7,200 bases of DNA from Candidatus Altimarinota bacterium (GCA_027013285.1 JALUXR010000077.1:1-7200), one strand, 5' to 3'. Shown: positions 1 through 7,200, counted from the stretch's first letter. Program-made: numbers and translations. The notes: generated by a model from the letters alone, not told the origin.

Positions 1-1
1 A

Positions 2-46
2 ATCACTTGAGCAAAAGCACTAAAACTATTTGGAAAAGAAATTTAA
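2..46 (+). CDS. C-terminal end of an unidentified upstream gene (partial)
   Basis: With TGA read as Gly, this frame gives the C-terminal peptide ITGAKALKLFGKEI followed by TAA, 16 nt before the deformylase start. That fits the tight gene packing of the rest of the strand and the universal use of TAA as stop in the window. The fragment is too short to assign to a family. The other two + frames also stay open briefly (to 21-23 and 85-87), so even the frame is a judgement based on spacing and peptide composition. Confidence 0.4.
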
Positions 47-62
47 ATCGTAAAAATAGAAT

Positions 63-590
63 ATGAAAGATATTGAAAAAATACTAAAAGAAAAATATCC
101 TATTCAAACAGGAATTAACAATCCTATCTTGAGAAAAAGATCTGAAGAAATTTCAAAAATTTCAGATGAAATAGAAGAGTTTGCTGAAATATTACATAAT
201 TGAATGGAAATTTATGATGGAATTTGACTTGCTGCTCCTCAAATTTGAGTGAACAAAAGAATCATAGCTGTATGTCAATTAAATAAAAAAGAAGATAAAG
301 TTATTTCGTCAAATGTATTGATAAACCCTAAAATTATAGATAAATCACCAAAAACTTTTATTCAAGAAGAAGGTTGTTTATCTTTACCAGGTATGGAATG
401 AGATGTAAAAAGACATTTCAAAGTAAAAATAGAATATCTTGATATAAATGGAAAAAAACACGAAATGAATGCGACTTGATTAAATGCAGCTATCTTACAA
501 CATGAAATAGATCACCTTGACTGAGTTCTATTTTGGGATAAAGTAATAGAGAAAAAATCTCCAAATTTTAAAAAATTATTAAATTTATAA
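63..590 (+). CDS. def: Peptide deformylase
   Basis: This 175-residue cytoplasmic metalloenzyme removes the formyl group from the N-terminal Met of new proteins. All three family motifs are present: motif 1 GIGLAAPQIG at residues 53-62, motif 2 EGCLSLPG at 103-110 with the metal ligand Cys105, and motif 3 HEIDHLDG at 147-154 with metal ligands His147 and His151 and catalytic Glu148. Length is normal for the family. Six of its eleven glycines are TGA codons (residues 47, 55, 62, 113, 139 and 154), two of them in motif 1, so the gene is only readable with TGA as Gly. The ATG at 63 begins the open frame at the usual distance from motif 1; no Shine-Dalgarno sequence precedes it. It lies 14 nt before murE on the same strand and probably shares its transcript. 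Identification is from direct motif matches and is secure. Confidence 0.97.
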
Positions 591-604
591 ATTAAATAAA
601 AAAT

Positions 605-1903
605 ATGTTCTGAAAAATAAAAAATATACTAAGATGAAGTATACCTTACAAAATTTATAAATCTTCTGAAAGTGAGTTTGCTAAAGTATATTTTTGAAAT
701 CCATCAAAAGATATGATAGTAATTTGAGTAACTTGAACAGATGGGAAAAGCACAACTTGTAATCTTCTTCATAAAATTTTAAATGATAATCTCTGAAAAA
801 CTGCATTATTTACAACTGTGAATAACAAATTTTGAGATGAAGAGCATGCAAATAAATATAAAATGACAAATGTTTCAGCATGGCAAACTCAAGAATTTTT
901 AAAAACAGCAGTAGAAAAATGATGTAAATATTGTGTTTTAGAAGTTTCATCTCATGGAATTTCTCAAAAAAGAGTTGCAAATGTAGAATATGATGGAGCT
1001 GTTTTAACAAATATTTCTGAAGAACATCTTGATTATCACAAAACATTATTAGATTATGCAAACACAAAAAAAGAACTATTTCAGTGGGTTTTAAGAAATC
1101 AAAAATGACTTGGTCTTGCTGTAATAAACAAAGATGACAATATAGGTAAAAGCTGGGAAGAAGAAATGGCTTTCAAAAAAAATATAAGTTTTTGAGTTAA
1201 TACAAGTTGAGAAATTAGAGCAAAAGATATAAAACAATATATAGATCATACTGAATTTACTTTACAATATTTATCTCAAGAATTCAAAATAAGATTAAAT
1301 CTATTGTGAAGATTCAATGTTTACAATGCTTTAGCAGCTATTTCTGTTTGATATTGATTAAAAATTCCTTTTGAAAAAATTATTAAATCTATAGAAGATT
1401 TTAAAATAGTAAATGGTAGAATGAATCATTATTTAGATAAAAGATGAGTTCATTATTTTGTAGATTATGCGCATACTCCTGCTGCCTTAAGAGCTGTTTT
1501 AGACTTTTTAAATAATATTAAAGAAGGTAAAATAATTGTAGTATTTTGAGCTCCTGGTGTAAGAGATCAAGAAAAAAGACCTAAAATGTGAGCTATAGTA
1601 GACCAATTTTCAGATTTAATGATACTTACAGATGATGACCCAGCTACAGAACCAAGACAACAAATTTTAGACCAAGTTGCAAAGTGAGTAAAAAGAAAAT
1701 TATGAGATAATTTTTGGATTATGCCTGATAGAGAATTAGCAATAGAGTTAGCTTACTGATTAGCAAAAAAATGAGATATTATCTTGATAGCTGGTAAATG
1801 ACATGAAACTGTTCAACTTACAAATTTATGAAAAAGACATTATTCTGATATAGAAACTTTAGAAGATATAATAGAAGATGATAAAAATAATAATTTAGTT
1901 TAA
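605..1903 (+). CDS. murE: MurE-type UDP-MurNAc-tripeptide synthetase (Mur ligase), short N-terminus
   Basis: This 432-residue cytoplasmic ATP-dependent Mur ligase should add the third stem amino acid to UDP-MurNAc-dipeptide. Visible motifs in order are: P-loop GVTGTDGKSTT (41-51), EVSSHGI (113-119), TNISEEHLDYH (135-145), YANTKKELF with the likely carbamylated Lys155 (151-159), GRFNVYNALAA, GRMN, DYAHTP, RDQEKRPKMG, and GKGHE (397-401). The EVSSHG and DYAHTP signatures favour MurE over MurC, MurD and MurF. Two things are odd. The P-loop begins at residue 41 rather than near 110, so most of the UDP-MurNAc-binding N-terminal domain is absent. The specificity loop, DNPR in diaminopimelate-adding enzymes, reads DDDPAT (343-348) with Ala for Arg, which resembles Lys-type enzymes. 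About 23 of 32 glycines are TGA. The start ATG follows def by 14 nt. MurE-like family membership is firm; substrate is inferred. Confidence 0.92.
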
Positions 1904-1916
1904 ATCTAAATTAACA

Positions 1917-2429
1917 ATGAAATATATTACTTTATTTTGAGAAGTATTATTATTTATACCTACTTTAATTTTTTTATTTTTTGTAAATCCAAATAGTATT
2001 TATTTAAAAATAGAAATTTTAAAAAATATTTCAATTTTACTTGAAAAAATACTACCTTTTTTTTCAATAGAGCAAATTTATGTATGATTACTACTTTTTT
2101 GAGTTCTTATAATATGAGAAATCATAGGTGCTAGCATAAAACTTTTCTTTTTCAAAACAAGACCTAAACCAATGAAGTATAACAACTGGAAAGAAAAAAT
2201 TTTAGCAGGTAGCTTTCCATCTTTACATTCTGAAAGAACCTTTTTATTATTTCTATTCAGTTTGTATTTTACAAACTATTATGTAGTTTTTTGATTTTTT
2301 CTGTTTTGGGTGTTAATAGCTTATTCTAGAGTTTACTTAAAAAAACATTACTGGATTGATATTTTATGATGAGTTATATTAGCTAGTTTAGTATTTTATT
2401 GATTAATATTAATACTTACATTAAAATAA
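1917..2429 (+). CDS. PAP2-family membrane phosphatase (possible undecaprenyl-diphosphate or lipid phosphatase)
   Basis: This 170-residue integral membrane protein has hydrophobic segments near residues 5-23, 54-74, 108-119, 121-136 and 149-168. It carries the three-part PAP2 phosphatase signature: K75-x6-R82-P83, P101-S-L-H104 (usual form PSGH), and S137-R138-x5-H144-x3-D148. His104 and His144 are the expected acid/base and nucleophile residues. Family members dephosphorylate lipid phosphates; because it follows murE by 13 nt, recycling of undecaprenyl diphosphate in peptidoglycan synthesis is a reasonable but unproven role. Phosphatidylglycerophosphate or another lipid phosphate is also possible. 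The PSGH glycine is replaced by Leu (codon TTA), so this is a real substitution and not a decoding effect. Eight of ten glycines are TGA. The gene ends inside the 3' end of the convergent rsmE gene, overlapping it by 14 bp. Confidence 0.88.
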
Positions 2430-3099
2430 ATCATCAAACTATAGCCGCCGTCTCTGCCCTCAAGACTTTTTCTCACAATTTAATTGTTTTGGTAGCTTCG
2501 ATTTGTTTCATATCTTTTTCTGTAATTCATCATTCTGGTCATATTACCAAAAAATCAATATCTGAAAAATCTACATTTTTATAATATTCCCCATCAAAAT
2601 TTAAGATAGCTTTGTTTCAACAAATATCTGTAATTGAATGAAAAACTTGAATATCTGGCATTTTCCAGCTTCGACTCTGTTCTGTAGCTTCAAGAGAAAT
2701 TTTATAAAATCTCTCAAGTTTATTATCTTTGATTTGTTTAAAAACAGACCTTTCCATAGGTACAAAATATATCTTATCTATTCATATTTCTGTAAGTTTT
2801 TGAACTATTAGCTCCATTTTATCGAACTTATTCAAAATTCATACAATCACTCATTTTTGGTTATCTGTATTGATATTTTTTTCTTCTGTATAAATAATAT
2901 TTCAAAGAACTTTATCTGTAATTTTCTCAACTTGAACTGAATATCTAGTAATTTTACTTCAAGTCTTATTTTGTATAAAAAAATTATAACCTTGCTTAGC
3001 TCTCAAAACTTTCCTAAGCTGATCAACAACCCTTTTTTCTCATACTTCTAAAGTATTATTTTTTCAAATTTTAAATTCATCTGTAATAAAAAGTTGCAT
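2416..3099 (-). CDS. rsmE: 16S rRNA (uracil-1498-N3)-methyltransferase RsmE
   Basis: This 227-residue SPOUT-class methyltransferase uses S-adenosylmethionine to methylate U1498 of 16S rRNA in the small-subunit decoding region. The N-terminal part (1-70) is the PUA-like RNA-binding domain, with VDQLRKVLRAKQG at 25-37. The catalytic knot domain shows KMELIVQKLTEIGIDKIYFVP-type sequence at 94-114, RFYKISLEATEQS at 130-142, and the SAM-knot motifs GPEGGIT (187-193) and LGEKVLRAETAAI (208-220). Length is slightly below the usual 240 or so. Fourteen of sixteen glycines are TGA, including all three in GPEGG, so the gene is invisible under the standard code. The ATG start gives the family-like beginning MQLFITDEF. 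It follows the HD-domain gene by 4 nt, suggesting translational coupling, and its 3' end overlaps the opposite-strand PAP2 gene. Confidence 0.95.
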
Positions 3100-3103
3100 A
3101 TTT

Positions 3104-4252
3104 TTAAGCTATATGAATAAATTTTTTCCATTTAGTTTCTACATCCTCATCAAAATAATCAGACCCATATTTTAAAATATAATCTAACTCACTATTTTTT
3201 TGGTTCCACAAATGTTTTTTGATATCTCTGTAAATTCTATTAAAATCAGTAGAATCCTCAATTTTTGCTTCAAACATAGCAGATAAATTATCAGCATATT
3301 TAGCAATTTTACCTATTTGACCATCAAAAGGATCTAAAGTATATTTTCTTAATTCTTCCTTAAAATCATAAGCAGAAAACAAATTAACAATCTTTTCATC
3401 TACAAGTTTAGCTTCTATTTCTTCAAGAGCTTGACTAAATCAAGGAACTGCCTTTTTTGTTGGAGTAATTACATCTCAAGTAAGTGCCTCTGGTATGTCA
3501 TGCAACAAACTTATTGTAAGAATTTGTTCAAGTTGTTTATCATCAAATCATTTTAAAGTTCATAAAAAATATGAAAACATAAACACCAAAAATAGATGAG
3601 ACAAGACTGAAACAGGAGTATTTCTATTCATTCTGTTCCATCTGTAAGCAAATTTAAGTTTTATTAAACTTCAAGCATATTTGTTTAAAATATCTCATTC
3701 ATCAAATCATATCAATTCTCAATATTTAACAATATCTTCCTCAATTTTAGGTAAAATTCAATCATAAGCCAAAGGATAAAATTTAACATTATTTTCAATT
3801 TCTAATTTGATTTCAAAAACTTTTACAAAAGAAATAATATTATCCTCCAATTCATACTTATTTTCAAATAATTTATCTCAAATTTGATTTCAAATAATAT
3901 CATTAAAATCTTTTAAAATACTATCTGGCAAATCTAATTCATTAAAAAAGTTATATATTTGTTCATAAAGTTTAAAATTTATTTCTTTATAATTCTTTTT
4001 TAAATGCTTTTTTACATCAAATTTGATATCAGAATAAATAAAAGTAAAAAAGTTATTCCAAAAAATATTTTTATAAATATACAATAAATTTATTTCTTTT
4101 CATTTTTCTTGTAAAATTTTAACAACTATATAAGACAACTGTAATTTTAAACTTAAATGTTCATTTTCAACAAATTCTTCTATCCTAGGATAATTATTCC
4201 ATCTTCTAATAGAAAGTCATCTATAAGCAAGATTTATAATGTTTCACAGCAT
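3104..4252 (-). CDS. Tandem YfbR-like HD-domain protein, second domain intact, first degenerate
   Basis: This 382-residue protein is a predicted metal-dependent phosphohydrolase of the HD superfamily, closest in motif to the YfbR/HDDC2 group (5'-deoxynucleotidases). The C-terminal half has every ligand: YRWNRMNRNTPVSVLSH with His219, then LLHDIPEALTGDVITPTKK with His251-Asp252 and Glu255, and YADNLSAMFEAK with Asp321. The N-terminal half has the same layout: IRRWNNYPRIEEFVENEH with His32, a segment ending SDIKFDVKK (74-82) that parallels GDVITPTKK, and EDNIISFV with Asp137. At the HD position, however, it reads Trp65-Asn66. I infer an internal duplication with a catalytically dead first copy. 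The start ATG is the first in frame after an upstream TAA. Fourteen of seventeen glycines are TGA. It lies between the PH-like membrane protein gene (32 nt upstream) and rsmE (4 nt downstream). Nucleotide substrate is unproven. Confidence 0.85.
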
Positions 4253-4284
4253 TTTTTAAGAGTATTATTTATTGAATATAAAAA

Positions 4285-4830
4285 TTATTCTTCTTTTTTA
4301 TTCATTTCTCTCTTTACAAGCCTATCTTTAAAGTCTGATATCAAATCAACTATGTGTTTACCATTATCTACAAAATGAATAATTTTTTCTGTATCTCTTT
4401 GTTCTATAATATGAACATCAGATATTCAAAATAAAATCCTAAAAAATCATTTACATACAGATTTAACTTCTTGAATATTAGAAATATTTGTTACTGAAAT
4501 ATCATCTACATGAAATATTCATATATTTAGTTTATAAATTTTTGTTTCATTTATAATTTCAAGTCAATAAAAAAATATTATAAAAGATAAAATTGATTTT
4601 AATCAGATATATAAACCCAAAAGCCAAATTCAAATTCATGTCATATAAACAATATAAAGAGCATTTGGATTAGATACATAATCTTTTAGTTTAAGGCTCA
4701 TATAAGAAAGAAAAAACAATATTAATAAAAGTAATACAATTTTTATAACATATAAAACTAAAAGCCAAATAGATTTCCTAACTATATATTCGACTCCACC
4801 ATTAGATCATTTTCATTGTAGAATTTTCAT
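4285..4830 (-). CDS. Membrane protein with two TM helices and a C-terminal bacterial PH-like domain
   Basis: This 181-residue protein starts with a short Gly-rich polar stretch (1-19), followed by two strongly hydrophobic segments at about 21-44 and 58-90. A soluble C-terminal part (91-181) ends in a charged tail, KREMNKKEE. The part around residues 91-157 resembles the bacterial PH-like fold (bPH2/DUF304, as in YdbS/YdbT proteins): TKIYKLNIGIF, a DDISVTNISNIQEV strand pair, then GFFRILFGISDVHI, the usual loop-plus-strand with 'R-LG-I' spacing. Both hydrophobic segments precede the domain, as in that family. No enzyme motif is visible. Nine of thirteen glycines are TGA. Its ATG begins 1 nt after the stop of the 70-residue membrane protein, so the two are probably co-translated. 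The family call rests on pattern resemblance, not on diagnostic residues; the membrane topology is firmer than the PH assignment. Confidence 0.7.
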
Positions 4831-4831
4831 T

Positions 4832-5044
4832 TTAAAAATATATAAAAATATAAATATTTGCTATCATAAAAAAGAATACAAAAAATATTATAACTAATTT
4901 TTTCAATTTTTTCTCTTCTTTTAGCAAAATCTTACTCTGCACAATACTATTTATTTCTCAAGATATCTTATTTAATCTCCGATTTACAAAAACAAATAAA
5001 ATAATAAAAATAAATAAATTTGCTCAAAACATAATCCACTGCAT
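4832..5044 (-). CDS. Small two-helix membrane protein, unknown function
   Basis: This 70-residue protein is below the usual gene-calling threshold and is broken by two in-frame TGA codons (Gly7 and Gly29) under the standard code. It has hydrophobic helices at about residues 3-20 and 50-70, joined by a highly basic, helical-looking segment (NRRLNK at 21-26, KEEKKLKK at 42-49), which predicts a cytoplasmic loop with both ends outward. I do not recognise a family. Support for it being real comes from the uninterrupted frame ending in TAA, typical codon use, and the 1-nt gap to the following PH-like membrane protein, which implies coupling and possibly a complex. The start ATG at 5044 is 67 nt after the rnr stop. 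Upstream, TATAAT at 5065-5060 on this strand could be a -10 box, but I see no good -35, so read-through from rnr is equally possible. Confidence 0.7.
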
Positions 5045-5111
5045 GATATAATTTATAATATTATAAATAACTATTTAAAAACATAAGTAAATATATTTTT
5101 ATTTCAATAAA

Positions 5112-7052
5112 TTATTCTACTATTTCAAACTCTAATCTTAATCTTTTTTCATCTACAGATTTCAATCTAACAGAAATACTTTCTCAAATACTTATCCTTT
5201 GTTTAGTTTTTTTATTCACGAACTGCATAATATCAATATCTGGCACCCAAGGACTATTTTCTTTATCTTCTTTTGAAATTAACTCAACAAATCATTCTGC
5301 AGTATTCTCCAATGCTACAAATATTCAAAAGTTTAACATACCTGAAACTGTTCAAGTAAATTCTTCTCAAATTTTATCTTTATAATATTGAACCATAAAA
5401 TAATCCCTTACCTTCCACTCAAGTTTTTGAGCTTTGATTTCTTGCTCAGTACATTTTTTTGCTGTGGCTTCGAGTTTATTTTTATAAACTTCTATAAGAT
5501 TTGAAGATAACTTTCAGCTTAATTTTAATTTAATAATCCTATGAATTTGATAATCTGGATATCTTCTAATCGGTGATGTAAAATGTGAATAAAATTTAAG
5601 TCCAAGTCAAAAATGCCCTATATTTACATCAGAATAAACAGCTTTTTGTAAAGTTCTTAAAATTAATTTTTCTAAAATTTCTCTATCTTTATGCAACTTA
5701 ACTTTTTCTATCAATTCTGCAAATTCTTTTGTATCATAATTCACAAAATCAAAAAATACTCCAAATACTTTTAAAATTTTTGATAATTTTTCAATATCTT
5801 CTTGTTTTGGTTTTTCGTGTATTCTGTATAAAAATGGATATTTTGTAAACTTTCTACTTACTGACTCATTTGCAAGCACCATAAATTCTTCAATAAGTTG
5901 ATTTGAATCATAAATTGGATATTTTGTAAATTTTACAACTTGTAAATTATCATCTACAATTATCTTTGTTTCTGGAAAATCAAATCATAAAAGTCCATTT
6001 TCTACTTTTATTTTTCAAACTTTATTTTTCAATTCATAAGCTATATTTACAGATTCAAGCAATTCTTCTGTAATTTTTCAACCAAACATAAGTTTATCTC
6101 ATACTTTTAGTTCTTTATCAAACATTTGTTGAACTTCTTTGTAAGTAAGACGATAATTACTATTTATAAAAGATTCATAAACTGTATGTTTTTTTACATT
6201 TCATTCACTATCTATCAACATTTCACAAGTTAAAGTAAGTTTCTCAGTATTCGGATTTAATGAACATAAATCATTTGACAATCTCACTGGAAGCATAGGT
6301 AAAACCTTATGAGGCAAATACACAGAAGTAGCTCTTTTGAAAGCCTCTTCTTGAACTTTACCACCAGGTTGTAAATAATGTGCTACATCTGCAATATGCA
6401 CATACAAAACATATTCTCCATTTTCTTTTTTCTTCACACTAAGTGCATCATCCAAATCTTTTGAATCTTCTCAATCTATAGTAAAAGTAAAAAGATTTGT
6501 TTTATCTTTTCTATATTTTTTCTCCTTATCAACATCATTTTTTAATTTATCTACTTCTTTCAAAACTCATTGAGGAAAATTTAACTTAAATCAAGATTCT
6601 AAAATAAAGCCATTGATAGTAGTTTCAGGATTTTCTTTATCTCATAAAACTTCTACTATTTTTCACATAGGATTTCTTCATTCCCAATCCATAATTTTTA
6701 TAGCCACTATATTACCATTTGTTGCTCAATTTAAAAATTTATTTGGAACAAAAACATCATATTTCATAGCTGGATTAAAAAGTTGAACAAATCCATAACC
6801 ATCTCATTCTTTTTGCATAAATTCTCAAACCCAAGTTCTGTCTGCTCTTTTTATAATGTCAGTAATTTTTGCTTCCTTTTTTCATTTAAAAATACTCACT
6901 TGAGCTTCAACTTCATCTTGATCAAGAGCTTTATTTTTATTTCCTCAAAACACAAAAAGATTCTCTTCTTCTCATTCAATCTCTAAAAAACCATACTCAC
7001 CTGAAGCTGCCTGTATAAATTTACCTTGAACTATCTGACCGTCTTGAAACAT
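5112..7052 (-). CDS. rnr: Ribonuclease R (RNB-family 3'-5' exoribonuclease)
   Basis: This 646-residue processive 3'-5' exoribonuclease degrades structured RNA in the cytoplasm. Two cold-shock-type OB domains occupy about residues 1-70 and 71-150 (YGFLEI..NLFVF, then YGFVQL..YDVFVP, ending NPMGKIVEVLG). The RNB domain follows, with the catalytic Mg-binding motif IDGEDSKDLDDA (Asp193, Asp199, Asp201 and Asp202), then VHIADVAHYL, VLPMLPVRLSNDLCSLNP, EFMVLANE, PFLYRIHEKP, GHFGLGL and HFTSPIRRYPD (490-500). An S1 RNA-binding domain runs from about 562 to 645. It lacks the N-terminal helix-turn-helix region and the C-terminal Lys-rich tail of E. coli RNase R, which makes it shorter. Many glycines are TGA, for example Gly194 beside the catalytic Asp and Gly482. 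The ATG gives a start directly at the first OB domain. It is the first gene of the probable - strand transcript, behind a terminator. Confidence 0.96.
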
Positions 7053-7083
7053 ATATTTTTATATTAAACAATAAATTAATTAC

Positions 7084-7089
7084 TTTATA
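7084..7089 (-). promoter_or_regulatory. Possible -10 box for rnr
   Basis: On the - strand, TATAAA lies about 31 nt upstream of the rnr ATG, within the 64-nt stretch between the terminator of the preceding gene and rnr. A promoter is expected here because a terminator lies just upstream. No convincing -35 hexamer is visible at the right distance, and TATAAA-like strings are common by chance in DNA this AT-rich. Confidence 0.25.
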
Positions 7090-7116
7090 ATGATTTTTGT
7101 TGAATTTTCTATCTAT

Positions 7117-7141
7117 AAAAAAACTAGACAAATATGTCTAG
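7117..7141 (-). terminator. Rho-independent terminator
   Basis: CTAGACA (7124-7130) and TGTCTAG (7135-7141) form a perfect 7-bp stem with a 4-nt loop. Read on the - strand it is followed directly by seven T residues (the A-run at 7117-7123 on the + strand). It sits 8 nt past the stop codon of the - strand gene entering from the right edge, so it most likely ends that gene's transcript and separates it from rnr. Confidence 0.85.
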
Positions 7142-7149
7142 CCTAAATT

Positions 7150-7200
7150 TTACCAATCCTTCACATTATTCTGTTTTGGCATTCAAGTAAAGAATGGATC
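7150..7200 (-). CDS. C-terminal end of an unidentified - strand gene (partial)
   Basis: The last 16 codons read DPFFTGMPKQNNVKDW and end in TAA; the Gly is a TGA codon. The frame is supported by the terminator directly behind it and by TAA being the only stop codon seen in the window. The tail is too short to identify, and the gene continues beyond the right edge. Confidence 0.6.

Noticed and set aside
810..1067. Open frame on the - strand inside murE
   Set aside because: It lies wholly within the well-supported MurE coding region and resembles no family; it is an antisense shadow in AT-rich DNA.
2399..2584. Open frame on the + strand across the PAP2/rsmE junction
   Set aside because: It overlaps the motif-bearing 3' half of rsmE on the other strand and has no start context or family signal.
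4157..4378. Open frame on the + strand over the HD/PH-like gene boundary
   Set aside because: It is antisense to two supported - strand genes, with composition typical of a reverse-strand shadow.
5045..5111. Promoter between rnr and the small membrane protein gene
   Set aside because: A TATAAT string is present, but no fitting -35 is seen and such strings are frequent here, so it is mentioned only in the gene entry.
6783..6986. Open frame on the + strand within rnr
   Set aside because: It is antisense to the OB domains of RNase R, with low-complexity Phe/Ser-rich content expected from the complement of A-rich codons.
63..7052. Widespread pseudogenes or frameshifts, since all long frames are interrupted by TGA
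   Set aside because: Interruptions are only TGA, never TAA or TAG, the frame never shifts, and each TGA in a recognisable motif sits at a Gly position.
63..7052. TGA as tryptophan (code 4, Mycoplasma-like) or selenocysteine
   Set aside because: GPEGG, GKGHE, GIGLAAPQIG and the P-loop need Gly, Trp is encoded by TGG, and the number of sites is far too high for selenocysteine.
1..7200. CRISPR array, insertion sequence, tRNA or rRNA
   Set aside because: No spaced direct repeats, no terminal inverted repeats with a transposase, and no cloverleaf or rRNA-like GC-rich segment was seen; nearly all bases are in supported genes.

Overview
The window is very AT-rich and reads as a compact bacterial chromosome segment in which TGA is a sense codon for glycine (NCBI genetic code 25). 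Under the standard code every long gene falls into short fragments. With TGA read as Gly, eight complete proteins appear, and the TGA positions fall on invariant glycines: GIGLAAPQIG of peptide deformylase, GVTGTDGKS and GKGHE of MurE, GPEGG of RsmE. This code is known from Candidatus Absconditabacteria (SR1) and Gracilibacteria of the Patescibacteria/CPR. I therefore place the DNA in one of those two lineages but cannot choose between them. All ten visible stop codons are TAA, and no start has a clear Shine-Dalgarno sequence.

Left part, + strand (1-2429): the tail of an unidentified gene, then three closely packed genes: peptide deformylase (def), a MurE-type Mur ligase with a shortened N-terminus, and a small PAP2-family membrane phosphatase. 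MurE and the PAP2 protein fit peptidoglycan synthesis and lipid-carrier recycling. Deformylase processes new proteins.

Right part, - strand (2416-7052, read right to left): RNase R (rnr), a 70-residue two-helix membrane protein, a membrane protein with a C-terminal bacterial PH-like domain, a 382-residue protein built from two YfbR-like HD domains (the first degenerate), and the 16S rRNA methyltransferase rsmE. Spacings downstream of rnr are 67, 1, 32 and 4 nt, so these could form one transcript. rsmE and the PAP2 gene converge and overlap by 14 bp with no visible terminator between them.

Far right (7117-7200): a rho-independent terminator on the - strand and the last 16 codons of a further - strand gene, separating that gene from rnr.

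The most unusual points are the glycine recoding itself, the tandem HD protein with a pseudo-catalytic first half, the N-terminally short MurE with a non-DAP-like specificity loop, and the tightly coupled pair of unknown membrane proteins. I found no CRISPR array, insertion sequence, tRNA or rRNA, and there is no gene-free stretch above 300 bases.
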